In this document: positions 16,584 to 26,719 of the stretch, one piece after another
How positions within the stretch are numbered: position 1 is the stretch's first letter
Layout: the number at the start of each line of letters is the position of its first letter
Source: Rikenellaceae bacterium
GTDB lineage: Bacteria > Bacteroidota > Bacteroidia > Bacteroidales > Rikenellaceae
Direction: 5' to 3'
NCBI GenBank assembly: GCA_017442365.1
Contig: JAFRZW010000009.1
Span: forward strand, 1 to 44,286
DNA length: 44,286 nt
The notes under the pieces: model-generated
The model's input: the letters and a program-made list of their open reading frames with translations, nothing else
The model's database searches: none
Told to the model about the DNA's origin: nothing
Made by a program: the position numbers and the translations under genes

Positions 16584-18302
16584 ATGGCAAAAATTTCACG
16601 TCAAGAGTATAACAATCTGTTTGGTCCAACGGTCGGCGACAAGATCCGTCTGGGCGATAGCGACCTCTATGTCGAGATCGAGCGCGATCTGCGTACATAT
16701 GGCGACGAGGCTGTCTATGGCGGAGGCAAGACTATCCGCGACGGGCAGGGGCTGGCAAATACGATCACTTCGGACGAAGGTGCGCTCGATCTGGTGATCA
16801 CCAACGTAACGGTCATCGACCCGATTCAGGGCGTCGTGAAGGCCGACGTGGGTATCAAGGACGGACGCATTGCCGGCTTAGGCAAGGCGGGTAACCCCAA
16901 CACGATGGAGGGCGTTTCGCCCGAACTGATTACAGGTGCGGCTACCGACGCCATTTCGGGCGAGCATTTGATTCTCACAGCGGGCGGTATCGACGGCCAC
17001 GTGCACGTCATCTCACCCCAGCAGGCCTACCACGCGCTGAGTGGCGGTATCACGACGCTCTTCGGTGGCGGTATCGGCCCCACGGACGGAACTAACGGAA
17101 CCACAATCACTTCGGGACGTTGGTCAACGGAGATGATATTGCGTTCGTTCGAGGGTCTGCCCGTCAATGTGGGTCTTCTCGGCAAGGGCAACTGCTCGAC
17201 CGCGCGACCGATGATCGAGCAGATCGAGGCGGGTGTTTGCGGTCTGAAAATTCACGAGGATTGGGGTTCGACCCCTGCGGCGATACGTGCGGCGATGAGC
17301 GTTGCCGACGAGTACGATGTGCAGGTTGCGATCCACACCGACACGCTCAACGAGAGTGGTTTTGTCGAGGATACGATTGCGGCCATCGACGGTCGCACGA
17401 TCCACACCTATCACACCGAGGGTGCAGGTGGAGGACACGCTCCCGACCTTTTGAAGGTGGCGTCGATGCCCTTCGTGCTCCCCTCCTCGACCAATCCGAC
17501 GCTGCCGTTCGGTATCAATTCGCAGGCCGAGCTGTTCGATATGATTATGGTGTGCCACAACCTCAATCCGAAAATTCCCTCGGACGTCGCCTTTGCCGAG
17601 AGCCGCGTGCGCCCCGAGACGCAGGCAGCCGAGAACGTGCTGCACGATCTGGGCGTGCTGTCGATGATCTCGTCCGATTCGCAGGCGATGGGTCGCGTGG
17701 GCGAATCGTTTATGCGTGCCGTACAGATGGCCTCCTATATGAAGGCGGCGTGCGGACGACTGAAAGAGGACGCCAAGGACAACGACAACTATCGAGTGTT
17801 GAGATACTTAGCCAAGGTTACGATCAATCCCGCGATCACCTTCGGTGTGTCGGATTACATCGGTTCGGTGGAGCGTGGCAAGGTGGCCGATCTGGTACTT
17901 TGGGAGCCGGCATTCTTCGGTGCAAAGCCCAAAATGGTGATCAAAGGCGGATTGATCAATTGGTCGAATATGGGCGATCCGAACGCCTCGCTGCCCACGC
18001 CACAACCCTGCTACTATCGTCCGATGTTCGGCGGTTTTGGCTCGGCTCAGCCCTCGACGTGCCTCTCGTTCGTGTCGAATGCAGCCTTCCAGCGCGGCAT
18101 TGCCGAACGGCTCGGATTGCAACGAACGATCTGCCCCGTGCGTCGCACCCGACAACTCTCCAAAGCCGATATGGTGCTCAACGGTGCCACGCCCCGAATC
18201 GACATCAACCCTGAGACCTTCGAGGTGATGGTCAATGGCATTCACGCCTACGTCAAACCTGCCGAGCGATTTGCTCTCGGTCAGCTATATTGGTTCAGTT
18301 AG
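16584..18302 (+). CDS. ureC: Urease subunit alpha (catalytic)
   Basis: This 572-aa protein has the family length when started at 16584 ([14 protein letters not shown]). The nickel ligands are all present: HVH at 139-141, the carbamylated lysine in GLKIHEDWG (Lys 222), His 251, His 277 and Asp 365 in SSDSQ. The flap Cys 324 and catalytic His 325 are kept in MVCHNL. The following residue is Asn where most ureases have a second His. It needs UreD, E, F and G, all encoded downstream, for nickel insertion. No frameshift or truncation is seen, so the enzyme should be active. Confidence 0.97.
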   Translation: MAKISRQEYNNLFGPTVGDKIRLGDSDLYVEIERDLRTYGDEAVYGGGKTIRDGQGLANTITSDEGALDLVITNVTVIDPIQGVVKADVGIKDGRIAGLGKAGNPNTMEGVSPELITGAATDAISGEHLILTAGGIDGHVHVISPQQAYHALSGGITTLFGGGIGPTDGTNGTTITSGRWSTEMILRSFEGLPVNVGLLGKGNCSTARPMIEQIEAGVCGLKIHEDWGSTPAAIRAAMSVADEYDVQVAIHTDTLNESGFVEDTIAAIDGRTIHTYHTEGAGGGHAPDLLKVASMPFVLPSSTNPTLPFGINSQAELFDMIMVCHNLNPKIPSDVAFAESRVRPETQAAENVLHDLGVLSMISSDSQAMGRVGESFMRAVQMASYMKAACGRLKEDAKDNDNYRVLRYLAKVTINPAITFGVSDYIGSVERGKVADLVLWEPAFFGAKPKMVIKGGLINWSNMGDPNASLPTPQPCYYRPMFGGFGSAQPSTCLSFVSNAAFQRGIAERLGLQRTICPVRRTRQLSKADMVLNGATPRIDINPETFEVMVNGIHAYVKPAERFALGQLYWFS

Positions 18303-18305
18303 ACG

Positions 18306-18878
18306 ATGAAAGTTTATACACAAGTAATTGGGAATGTGCACTCTAACGAGTGGATCGAGGCGTTGCGCTCGGTGCAGATCGAGACCATCTCACTCGATCA
18401 ATGGTCGGCACAAAAGAGCCGCTTGGTGGCCGAGAGCGATCGTGGTGAGCAGTATGCCATTGCGCTTGCACGCGGGCAGCGGCTCGCCGATGGCGACATA
18501 CTCGACTATGATCCCGAGGCTCATCGGGCGCTGGTGGTCGATGTGAAGATGCACGAGGTGATGGTCATCGAGCTCGACCGCCTCGTGCGTTTCACCCCCG
18601 AATACATCACTCGCACAGCCTTCGAGTTGGGCCACGCCATCGGCAACCAACATTGGCCGGCAGTGGTCAAGGGCACACGTGTTTTTGTGCCGATGACACT
18701 CGATCGCAAGGTGATGGAAAGCGTGATGCGCACCCACTCGTTCGAGAATGTCAGTATCGCGTTTCGACGCGGAGCCGAGGTAATACCCTATCTGGCTCCT
18801 CACGAAGTGCGACGACTCTTCGGAGGCACCGATCCCGCGACAGCCGAACACACCCACCATCATCACTCCACCAAATGA
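18306..18878 (+). CDS. ureE: Urease accessory nickel chaperone UreE
   Basis: This 190-aa protein starts 3 bp after the ureC stop. It has a typical UreE N-terminal peptide-binding domain and a central metal-binding domain with ELGHAIGNQHWPAV, the conserved GNxHxP nickel-site motif. The C-terminus is a short histidine tail, HTHHHH, a further nickel-binding element. UreE delivers nickel to UreG. The stop overlaps the ureF start (ATGA). Confidence 0.94.
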   Translation: MKVYTQVIGNVHSNEWIEALRSVQIETISLDQWSAQKSRLVAESDRGEQYAIALARGQRLADGDILDYDPEAHRALVVDVKMHEVMVIELDRLVRFTPEYITRTAFELGHAIGNQHWPAVVKGTRVFVPMTLDRKVMESVMRTHSFENVSIAFRRGAEVIPYLAPHEVRRLFGGTDPATAEHTHHHHSTK

Positions 18879-19561
18879 CTCTGCAACAGATCGTTCGCCT
18901 GCTCCAATATGCCGACTCGGCCCTACCCGTGGGAGCGTTTGCCTTCTCCTGCTCGCTCGAAACAGCCGTCGAGCAGGGTGTGGTCTATGACGCGGCAACG
19001 CTCCGTGAGTTTGTCGAGACGTTGTTGCGACAATCGGCCTCGACCGACGGCATCGCAGCCCTCGCGGCACGACGAGCGACATTGGCAGACGACTACGATG
19101 CTCTGCTCACGATCGACGCTCGGTTGATACGCTGCAAGCTCAACGACGAGGCACGGCAGATGAACCGCCGTATGGGGCGCAAATTAGCCGAATTGGGCGT
19201 ACAAATCGCTGATGATCCGCTACTTGTGCGCTGGCGCGACGACATCGTAGCCAACCGCACCGCAGGCACCTACCCCACCACGCAGGGCATCATCTTTGCG
19301 CTCGGAGGGTTGGACGCGCAGGCGCTCTTCGCGGCGCAACAATATGGGGTGATGATGACCACGCTCAATGCCGCGTTGCGTTGTTTGCGCTTGACGCACT
19401 ATCACACGCAACGCATAATCGCACAGCTCGCCCCACTCATTGAGGAGCTTTACGATCAGGTGCGCGAACTTGACACTGACGATATGTACACCTTTGCGCC
19501 CGTCATCGACCTGCTTGCCGCCCTGCACGAACGCGGCACTGCGCGAATGTTTATGAACTAA
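18875..19561 (+). CDS. ureF: Urease accessory protein UreF
   Basis: Start at 18875 ([20 protein letters not shown]) gives 228 aa, the normal size; the frame runs further upstream but those codons overlap ure[21 protein letters not shown] is a classic UreF start. It is an all-helical protein that bridges UreD and UreG in the activation complex and controls the UreG GTPase. The ATGA overlap with ureE suggests translational coupling. Confidence 0.94.
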   Translation: MTLQQIVRLLQYADSALPVGAFAFSCSLETAVEQGVVYDAATLREFVETLLRQSASTDGIAALAARRATLADDYDALLTIDARLIRCKLNDEARQMNRRMGRKLAELGVQIADDPLLVRWRDDIVANRTAGTYPTTQGIIFALGGLDAQALFAAQQYGVMMTTLNAALRCLRLTHYHTQRIIAQLAPLIEELYDQVRELDTDDMYTFAPVIDLLAALHERGTARMFMN

Positions 19562-19581
19562 TTGAAACACAACGAAACAGA

Positions 19582-20214
19582 ATGAACAACAACACCTGTC
19601 GAATAGGTATTGGCGGCCCCGTCGGATCGGGCAAAACCGCACTGATCGAGGCCATAACTCCGCGATTGCTCGCACTCGGTCACAAGGTGCTCATCATCAC
19701 CAACGATGTGGTAACGACCGAGGACGCCGAGCACGTGCGTCGTATGCTCCGAGGTATTCTGGTCGAGGAGCGTATCATCGGAGTCGAAACAGGAGCGTGC
19801 CCCCACACCGCTGTACGCGAAGACCCTTCGATGAACATCGCCGCTGTCGAAGAGATGGAGGCACGCTTTCCCGATGCCGATGTGGTACTGATCGAGTCGG
19901 GTGGCGACAATCTGACCCTCACCTTCTCGCCCGCGCTGGTCGATTTCTTTATCTATGTGATTGACGTGGCGGCAGGCGACAAGATCCCTCGAAAAGATGG
20001 ACCGGGAATCTCGCACTCGGATATTCTGGTGATCAACAAGACCGATCTGGCACCCTACGTCCACGCTTCACTCGACGTGATGAGGCGCGACTCGCGGGCA
20101 ATGCGTGGCGAGCGTCCGACCGTTATGACCAACTGCTTCACGGGCGAGGGTATCGACGAAGTGGTCGAATTGATTCGTCGTATGGCACTCTTCGACAGCA
20201 ACTTAGAGCGATGA
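19582..20214 (+). CDS. ureG: Urease accessory GTPase UreG
   Basis: This 210-aa SIMIBI-class GTPase has P-loop [12 protein letters not shown] at residues 11-22. The nickel-binding Cys-Pro-His is in [15 protein letters not shown]. The ESGGDNL motif follows, and the guanine-specificity motif NKTDLAPYV is present. GTP hydrolysis by UreG drives nickel transfer into apo-urease. Its stop overlaps the ureD start by four bases (ATGA). Confidence 0.97.
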   Translation: MNNNTCRIGIGGPVGSGKTALIEAITPRLLALGHKVLIITNDVVTTEDAEHVRRMLRGILVEERIIGVETGACPHTAVREDPSMNIAAVEEMEARFPDADVVLIESGGDNLTLTFSPALVDFFIYVIDVAAGDKIPRKDGPGISHSDILVINKTDLAPYVHASLDVMRRDSRAMRGERPTVMTNCFTGEGIDEVVELIRRMALFDSNLER

Positions 20215-21119
20215 AACCACCTCCGCAACTCCGCCGTTATCTACGCCGGCGTCAAGGAGCACCCTCAGCCTCCGAAGGCAAACGAGGATCACTTCGTATG
20301 CTCTTCGAGTTGGACTCCGAGGGGCGGTCGGTTTTGCGCAAGTTGGAACGGCAGACCCCGATCATCGTGCAGCAGGAACTCTATTTCGACGAGGCGATGC
20401 CCACGATGCCGTGCGTCTATCTGCTATCGTCGGGCGGTCCGAATGTCGATGGCGATCGCTACGAGCACCACATAACTCTTCGGTGCAACGCCTTCGCCCA
20501 CATCTCGACAGGTGCAGCAACCAAACTTGCCGAGATGCACAGCGATTACTCGTCGCTCGTGCAAACATTCGAGCTCGAATCGGGAGCCTACCTCGAATAT
20601 CTGCCCGAACCGACCATTCCGTGCCGCCACACGCGCTATATAGCGGCAACTCAGATGGTTATCGACCCGTCGGCAACGCTCTTCTTCGCGGAGATCTACC
20701 TGAGTGGGCGACGCTACAAACGCGGGGGAGAACATTGGGTATTCGATCTGCTCTCGATTGCGACCTCGGCCTCGCGCCCCGATGGTGAGCGGCTTTTCGA
20801 CGAACGAATGGTAATCGAACCGTCGCGCCACTCGCCAGACTCACTTGGCGCAATGGGTCATTGGAGCATACTCGGCAACTGTTTTCTGCTCGCTCCCGAA
20901 CAGACGAGCGAGGCCGTCTATTCGCAGATCACGTCGAAGCTCGACCACCCGAATATGTTAGCCATCGGAGCAACGCGCCTCCCATCGCATTGCGGGCTGT
21001 TGATCAGAGTCTTGGGCAACGATACCGCCACCGTCAAACGCGCAATACGCGACCTCTGTTCGGTTGTGCGCCGCGAGGTGAAGGGGTGCGCTCTGCCCGA
21101 CGAATTTCCTTGGCGATAA
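20211..21119 (+). CDS. ureD: Urease accessory protein UreD (UreH)
   Basis: This 302-aa UreD family protein has [16 protein letters not shown] and [18 protein letters not shown], the strongest UreD signatures, and [14 protein letters not shown] later. UreD binds apo-urease and carries a tunnel through which nickel passes from UreG. The first 25 or so residues are rich in Arg and Pro and are less conserved, so a start at a later Met is possible. Order ureG-ureD is common in Bacteroidota urease operons. Confidence 0.92.
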   Translation: MKPPPQLRRYLRRRQGAPSASEGKRGSLRMLFELDSEGRSVLRKLERQTPIIVQQELYFDEAMPTMPCVYLLSSGGPNVDGDRYEHHITLRCNAFAHISTGAATKLAEMHSDYSSLVQTFELESGAYLEYLPEPTIPCRHTRYIAATQMVIDPSATLFFAEIYLSGRRYKRGGEHWVFDLLSIATSASRPDGERLFDERMVIEPSRHSPDSLGAMGHWSILGNCFLLAPEQTSEAVYSQITSKLDHPNMLAIGATRLPSHCGLLIRVLGNDTATVKRAIRDLCSVVRREVKGCALPDEFPWR

Positions 21120-21142
21120 ACTCTCAAAAAACCAACAAAACT

Positions 21143-22189
21143 ATGATGTCAAATCTAAAATTCAACGAGGAGCTACGTCGCCTCGAACCGCTCGAACATC
21201 TGCGAATCGTACTTCGTGGCGCAGGACAGGTGATGTTCCAGCCCAGCGCGTGGAGCGGACTATTCTTTATGGCGGGTATCTTTTGGGGTGCCTACTCGTC
21301 GCACACGCCCGAGGTGGCGTGGGGAGCGGTGCTCGGACTGCTCGTATCGACACTCACGGGATATTGGATCGATATGCCCTCGGAAGACGGACGGCAAGGG
21401 CTGTGGGGCTTCAACGGGGTGCTTGTCGGATGCGCCTTTCCGACCTTTCTGGGCAACACCGTTTGGGTTTGGGTGGCGCTGGTGCTCTGCTCGGCAATGA
21501 CCGTCTGGGTGCGCACGGCAATGAACAACGTGATGGCACCGTGGAGAGTCAATTCATTCACCTTCCCGTTCGTATTCTGCACGTGGATATTCATCTTGGC
21601 AGCGCGCGCAATGAACTCGATGCCTCCCGAACATCTGCCCGATCCGACACTGCCTGAGGTCTTTTCGTCGGTTACCGACCTTCACTTCCTGAACCTCATA
21701 ATCTACTGTCTGAAAGGCATTTCGCAGGTCTTTCTGATCGAGTCGTGGATAACGGGTCTGCTCTTTCTCATCGGGTTGGCGATCAGCTCTCCGATTGCTG
21801 CGCTGACCGCCTTCGGAGGCTCGGCATTGGCACTGCTCGTAGCGCTCGTTTTCGGGACGTCGGGAGCCGAAACCGCCCACGGATTGTACGGGTTCAGTGC
21901 CGTTCTGACGGCATTGGCGATTGGCGTGGTCTTCTATAAGCCCAATCTGCACTCGGCTCTATGGGCGATCGTGGCCACGATCGTAACGGTCTTTATGCAG
22001 GCAGCGATGAACGTGCTGCTGTTGCCATTGGGCATTGCCACACTGACCGCACCGTTTTGCGTAACGACGTGGTTGTTCCTGCTGCCGTTGTTGGCGATCA
22101 ACAACGAGCAGAACCTCGACCACTCGAACTGGAATCCCGAAAACAAACGCCACCTGGCAAAAAAATATCACTCGCAACAAAAACCTTAA
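21143..22189 (+). CDS. Urea transporter (UT family channel)
   Basis: Start at 21143 (MMSNLKFNEELRRL) gives 348 aa; the open frame upstream overlaps ureD. The protein is hydrophobic throughout, with about ten membrane segments in two homologous halves. GQVMFQPSAWSGLFFMAGI and the paired LWGFNGVLVGCAFP and LYGFSAVLTALAIG are the duplicated UT motifs that line the urea pore. It carries urea passively across the inner membrane to the cytosolic urease. It lies 23 bp after ureD and 19 bp before nikMN. Confidence 0.92.
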   Translation: MMSNLKFNEELRRLEPLEHLRIVLRGAGQVMFQPSAWSGLFFMAGIFWGAYSSHTPEVAWGAVLGLLVSTLTGYWIDMPSEDGRQGLWGFNGVLVGCAFPTFLGNTVWVWVALVLCSAMTVWVRTAMNNVMAPWRVNSFTFPFVFCTWIFILAARAMNSMPPEHLPDPTLPEVFSSVTDLHFLNLIIYCLKGISQVFLIESWITGLLFLIGLAISSPIAALTAFGGSALALLVALVFGTSGAETAHGLYGFSAVLTALAIGVVFYKPNLHSALWAIVATIVTVFMQAAMNVLLLPLGIATLTAPFCVTTWLFLLPLLAINNEQNLDHSNWNPENKRHLAKKYHSQQKP

Positions 22190-22208
22190 AAAAAGTCTGC
22201 ACAACGCT

Positions 22209-23162
22209 ATGCATCTGTCTGACACATTGATATCACCTGCCGTAGCGGTCGCAACCTCGATAGTGGCAGCGGCCCTGGTGGTCGTCGCAACGCGCAAAAT
22301 CGGGCGTGAGAATAGTCGCGCCACGACCCATCTCGTTCCGTTGATGGGCGTTATGGGGGCACTCATCTTTGCGGCTCAAATGCTCAACTTCGCAATTCCC
22401 GCCACGGGGTCGAGCGGACACATCGTGGGCGGCGTGCTACTCGCGGCAGTGCTCGGAGAGTGGGCGGGATTTCTGACCCTCACCTCGGTCATCATCGTGC
22501 AGTGTCTGCTGTTTGCCGACGGAGGGTTGATGACACTCGGCTGCAACGTGCTGAATATGGCTGCGCTGTCGTGTTTGGTCGCATATCCATTGATATTCAA
22601 GCCGTTGATACACAACCGCAACTCGCCCTCGCGTTGGGCTGCCGCCTCCATCGCCACCTCAATCACAGCCTTAGCAATGGGGGCGTTGGCCGTAACGATC
22701 GAGACCGAGCTATCGGGCATCACCGCCCTACCCTACGGTCGTTTTCTATCCTTTATGCTCCCGATCCATCTGCTGATCGGGGTTGGCGAGGGGTTGGCGA
22801 CCGCTGCCGTCATTGCCTCACTGCGCCGCTATCGTCCCGATCTGCTCTTCGACTCCACCGAGCCGACAGCACGCCCACGCACACAATTTATCGCCATAAC
22901 GGTTGTCGCGGCACTGCTCGTGGCGTCGGTGGCGGGAACGGTGGCCTCGTCGCGCCCCGACGGATTGGAGTGGTCGATCGAGCGCACCACCGCAGGGGTC
23001 GAGATCGCCGAATCGCAATCACCACTCCACCACAGAGCCGCCCGTATCCAACGCACGACGGCACTCCTGCCCGACTACGAAGCCTCGATGGCGGGTCTGG
23101 TCGGTGTCGGAGCGACGTTGGTTGTGGGTTACGGATTATCGTTACTCATTCGACGTCGATGA
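22209..23162 (+). CDS. nikMN: Nickel ECF transporter substrate-binding component, NikM-NikN fusion
   Basis: This 317-aa membrane protein starts MHLSDTLISPAV; Met1-His2 and a further His bind the metal in CbiM/NikM. SGHIVGGVLLAAVLGEWAGF is the family core. The C-terminal part has a large loop with SSRPDGLEWS, the PDGLE motif of NikN/NikL, and a last membrane helix, so the two functions are fused. Placement behind urease genes points to nickel rather than cobalt. Stop overlaps the next start (ATGA). Confidence 0.9.
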   Translation: MHLSDTLISPAVAVATSIVAAALVVVATRKIGRENSRATTHLVPLMGVMGALIFAAQMLNFAIPATGSSGHIVGGVLLAAVLGEWAGFLTLTSVIIVQCLLFADGGLMTLGCNVLNMAALSCLVAYPLIFKPLIHNRNSPSRWAAASIATSITALAMGALAVTIETELSGITALPYGRFLSFMLPIHLLIGVGEGLATAAVIASLRRYRPDLLFDSTEPTARPRTQFIAITVVAALLVASVAGTVASSRPDGLEWSIERTTAGVEIAESQSPLHHRAARIQRTTALLPDYEASMAGLVGVGATLVVGYGLSLLIRRR

Positions 23163-23965
23163 GCAACCGCCTGCAACACCTTCTCACTCAACTCTCGGCA
23201 CTCGACCGAGCCGCACCCGACAGCCCGACGATCGACCCCCGTGCCCGAATCGTGGCAACGGTGGTCTATCTCATTGTTATGCTCTCGGTGCCCATCGTGC
23301 GGCTCTCGGAGCTGCTGCTCTATGCCCTCTTTCCGATCATCTGCGCGGCCGACGTGCGCATCGAGTATCGTCCCATATTGCGACAATCACTCGTGATCGT
23401 TCCATTCGCTGCGCTGGTCGGTCTGTTCAACATCTTCTATGAGCGCGAGGCTGTTTTTGCAATCGGGTCGGTGGTCATCACTCGCGGGTGGTTGGGATTT
23501 TGTTCGATCATCGTGCGCGCAATGCTCTCGGTGCAGGCACTCTTGGTGCTGGTGCGCACCGAGGGCTACGAAGCAATCTGCAACTCATTGCAAAGACTCG
23601 GAGTGCCCGCCGCATTGACTACACAAATGGCTATGCTCTACCGATATATGTTCGTACTGATCGAACAACTGCTCTCGCTCTCGCGGGCACGTTCGGCTCG
23701 CAGTTTCGGACGACGCGCAATGCCCGTGAGTGATTGGGGTGCGATTGTCGGACAGCTCACCGTGCGCACCTTTGATCGTGCCGAACGGATCTCGCAAGCG
23801 ATGTTGTCGCGTGGTTTCGACGGACGTATGCCCGCCCTACACGCTTCTGCCCGAGGTTGGCAGTGGCGCGATACGATCTACGTCGCGGCGTGGAGCGCGT
23901 CGCTCGTTGCCTGCCGCGTGTTGTACCCCGTTGAACGCTTTGCTCGCTTTTTCAATTCGCTATGA
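23159..23965 (+). CDS. nikQ: Nickel ECF transporter transmembrane component (CbiQ/NikQ-like)
   Basis: Start at 23159 (MSNRLQHLLTQLSALDR) gives 268 aa and overlaps nikMN by four bases. Several membrane helices are followed by the coupling-helix signature ARSARSFGRR and a second ERISQAMLSRGFDGRMP, both with the Ala-Arg-Gly/Ser pattern that docks onto the ATPase in ECF transporters. It joins NikMN to NikO. Confidence 0.9.
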   Translation: MSNRLQHLLTQLSALDRAAPDSPTIDPRARIVATVVYLIVMLSVPIVRLSELLLYALFPIICAADVRIEYRPILRQSLVIVPFAALVGLFNIFYEREAVFAIGSVVITRGWLGFCSIIVRAMLSVQALLVLVRTEGYEAICNSLQRLGVPAALTTQMAMLYRYMFVLIEQLLSLSRARSARSFGRRAMPVSDWGAIVGQLTVRTFDRAERISQAMLSRGFDGRMPALHASARGWQWRDTIYVAAWSASLVACRVLYPVERFARFFNSL

Positions 23966-24666
23966 ATCAAGCTCTTCTATTCGAAAATCTACACTTTGCA
24001 TACACACCCGACAGCGAGGTACTGCGCGGCATAACTCTCGGTCTTACACGTAGCGAACGGGTCGCTCTCATCGGAGCCAACGGCGCAGGAAAATCGACCC
24101 TGCTACTGCACGCCAATGGGCTACTCACTCCCTCACGCGGACGAGTGATTGTCGAAGGGCAAGCGCTCACGCCACACACCCTTGCCTCGATTCGTCGGCA
24201 GGTGGGGTTAGTGTTTCAAAATCCGGACGATCAACTCTTTATGCCGATAGTCGAGGAGGACGTCGGGTTTGGTCCCGCCAATATGCGGCTGCCACACGAG
24301 CAGGTCGCCGAGCGTGTCGAGCAAGCTCTGCGCGCAGTCAATGCCCTCGATCTACGCCACCGCTCGACTCATCAACTCTCAGGAGGCGAGAAACGTCGCG
24401 TAGCGATCGCTACGGTGCTGGCTATGGAGCCATCGATAATGGTTATGGACGAGCCGTCGGCAGGCCTTGACCCCCGCTCCCGAAGAGAGCTGATCACACT
24501 CCTCGGCACACTCAACCACACTCTGCTCATCGCCACACACGATCTGGACCTCGCCCGTCGGCTCTGCCATCGCACCGTGATCATTCAGGCGGGGCGTGTT
24601 GCAGCCGACAGCGCAACCGTTCAACTACTTAACAACAAACGACTTATGCGACGTTGCGGACTCTGA
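23962..24666 (+). CDS. nikO: Nickel ECF transporter ATPase (CbiO/NikO-like)
   Basis: This 234-aa ABC ATPase has Walker A GANGAGKST at residues 38-46, a Q-loop VGLVFQNPDDQLF, signature LSGGEKRRVAIA, and Walker B IMVMDEPSAGLD with an H-loop ATHD. QNPDDQLF is characteristic of the CbiO/EcfA group. It overlaps nikQ by four bases and is the last gene of the urease operon. No strong terminator is visible before the next promoter 150 bp on. Confidence 0.92.
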   Translation: MNQALLFENLHFAYTPDSEVLRGITLGLTRSERVALIGANGAGKSTLLLHANGLLTPSRGRVIVEGQALTPHTLASIRRQVGLVFQNPDDQLFMPIVEEDVGFGPANMRLPHEQVAERVEQALRAVNALDLRHRSTHQLSGGEKRRVAIATVLAMEPSIMVMDEPSAGLDPRSRRELITLLGTLNHTLLIATHDLDLARRLCHRTVIIQAGRVAADSATVQLLNNKRLMRRCGL

Positions 24667-24813
24667 CGCACGCTCCTTCATCATAACCCAAGACATACCG
24701 CAAAATGGCCGACTGCCGAGCTCGCAATCGGTCGTTTTGTTGTATATATACATATATATTATATGGCAAAATTGGCTTTTCGTGGGTAAAAACGCGCCAT
24801 TCGTTGAAAAAAT

Positions 24814-24844
24814 TTTGAACCAAACTATTGCGGTTTTACCTTTG
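24814..24844 (+). promoter_or_regulatory. Strong Bacteroidota-type promoter for the lipoprotein operon
   Basis: TTTG at 24814-24817, 19 bp, then TACCTTTG at 24837-24844: an exact fit to TTTG-N19-TAnnTTTG. It lies about 50 bp before the first lipoprotein gene in a 228-bp, A+T-rich gap that also has a TATATATACATATATATTAT run near 24741. Confidence 0.75.
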
Positions 24845-24894
24845 CAGAGGTTAATTGAAGGAGTGTTCGATCGCCAACCCTGATCGAAACAAAA

Positions 24895-26661
24895 ATGCGA
24901 GAAAACTTATACACAATGAATAGGATCTTCACCATACTGTCTGCACTGAGCCTGCTGCTGGTTTCGTGCGAACAGTTCGAAACCCCAACTTTCAACAACA
25001 GCAACGAGGGCAAGGTGCGCGTTACGATCACAAGCGGCACACCGCAGAGCCGTACATCGATTGCCGAAAACGGACTCTCGACCACCTGGTGCAACGACGA
25101 CCAGATTGCCGTATGGGCATCGAACGGATCGTCGAACGTACTGAATGCCCAACCCTTTGCGGTATATTACGCAATGGGAAGCTACGTTGAATTTACCGCC
25201 GACATCAACCCGATGGGCGACGGCAACTTCACCTACTACTCGACCCACCCCCTGCCCGCCTCGATCTCTGGCACAACCGCTACGTTCCCCATCGAGCGAC
25301 TGCAACAGGGCTCGTTCGACGGCTCGAACGATATCTTGGTGGCATACCCCACGACGAGCTTGGCTCTCGACAACGAGGAGGCCGAGGTGAGCCTCACTTT
25401 CAAACATAAGATGCACTCGCTCCGTATGTTCGTACCCGACGACGTCGAGGGTATGGGCGAGCCGATTCGTCGTGTCGATATCACCTTCCCGACGCAAGTG
25501 GTTGGTAACGTGAGCGTCGATTACACCTCGGCAACCACGCCCGCAACTCTCTCGAATGGCTCGGAGGTGGTTTCGATCGAGATCCCCGAGGGTCTTTCGG
25601 CATCGAGCGACAGCAATCGCAAATATGCCTACGCGATCGTATTCCCCGCCACGATGAACGAGAGCGACCAAATCACATTCACCGTGAGCACCGACAACTA
25701 CCGTTCGGTACAGTCGTTCGGTGCGCGCTCGCTCAGCGAGGGTGGTAGCACCCCCGTGCGTCTGACCTGCACGCCCGACAACCGCACCATTCTGCGATTC
25801 ACGATTGGCAATAACTTCCTCGGTGAAGAGCCGACGAAAGTAACGTTCGCAGCTGACATCGGCTCGGTCGATGTCGATTGCGCTACAACCTTTGATAAAT
25901 ATGGTTACTACGATCTGGACGTTACCGACCTCGAAGGTCTGGCAGGTCAGCCGATCACCGTTACCTACGAATCGGAGAGCGCAATTGTCAGCCAATCACT
26001 CACCCTGCCCAACTACGAGGCAGGCAAACTGACCGACGTCGAGCTGACCGTACCCTATCTGTTGTATGAGGATTTCAGCGGTATGAGCGCATTCGAGGAT
26101 AACACCTACGAGTTCGGTGCATTCAACTACAACCCCTCGGCTATCACGCTCGACAGCTACGGTTTGGAGGGTTGGACGGGTGCACGTATCGGTGGCGGTG
26201 CAAATGCCAACGTGCGTATCGCCTGCCGCTTTGAGTCGGGTATCGGCGCATCGGCATCGTACAAGGGTCGTTGCGACTCGCGTCCTCTGTCGCAGATCAA
26301 GTCGGGCAAGAGCGTCAAGATCCAAGTAACCTACAACTACGCTGCCGACCTCTATGAGTCGATCGGTAGTGGCGGCTCGGTAACCTTCTGGGCAGGTACG
26401 ACCACAACCTCGGGCGCAATCAAGGGTAACGAGGACATCTCGAACGTAGTGCTTGGCGAGACTACCCTTTCGACCGACGGTCCGTGCGTCGAGGGCTCGT
26501 GGTATGGCAACACGCCTCACACTCAGACCTATACCGTCGATGGTTGCGGCTCGACCACTCGTCTCAGTTGGCGCGTAGGTACCAACCGCGGTGGCTCGAT
26601 CGCAGGTCGTGGCTACTATTGGCTCTACATCGACAACGTGAAGGTTTCGATTGCAAAATAA
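24895..26661 (+). CDS. Fimbrillin-like lipoprotein with C-terminal jelly-roll-like domain
   Basis: This 588-aa lipoprotein has signal peptide LSALSLLLVSC with the lipidated Cys at 25. The start could instead be the ATG at 24916. Residues about 40-270 look like the fimbrillin/Mfa-like fold: TRTS-like start SRTSIAENGLSTTWCNDDQI and a FPIERLQQGSFDG stretch. The C-terminal 200 residues begin LLYEDFSGMSAFEDN and end YWLYIDNVKVS, a beta-sandwich pattern of carbohydrate- or ligand-binding domains. It heads the operon and has a strong promoter. Function is unknown; a surface fimbrial or glycan-binding protein is likely. Confidence 0.75.
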   Translation: MRENLYTMNRIFTILSALSLLLVSCEQFETPTFNNSNEGKVRVTITSGTPQSRTSIAENGLSTTWCNDDQIAVWASNGSSNVLNAQPFAVYYAMGSYVEFTADINPMGDGNFTYYSTHPLPASISGTTATFPIERLQQGSFDGSNDILVAYPTTSLALDNEEAEVSLTFKHKMHSLRMFVPDDVEGMGEPIRRVDITFPTQVVGNVSVDYTSATTPATLSNGSEVVSIEIPEGLSASSDSNRKYAYAIVFPATMNESDQITFTVSTDNYRSVQSFGARSLSEGGSTPVRLTCTPDNRTILRFTIGNNFLGEEPTKVTFAADIGSVDVDCATTFDKYGYYDLDVTDLEGLAGQPITVTYESESAIVSQSLTLPNYEAGKLTDVELTVPYLLYEDFSGMSAFEDNTYEFGAFNYNPSAITLDSYGLEGWTGARIGGGANANVRIACRFESGIGASASYKGRCDSRPLSQIKSGKSVKIQVTYNYAADLYESIGSGGSVTFWAGTTTTSGAIKGNEDISNVVLGETTLSTDGPCVEGSWYGNTPHTQTYTVDGCGSTTRLSWRVGTNRGGSIAGRGYYWLYIDNVKVSIAK

Positions 26662-26719
26662 GACAAATAAGACAAACAAAAATAAATAACTAAAAACATT
26701 CAAAAAAACACAAAACACT

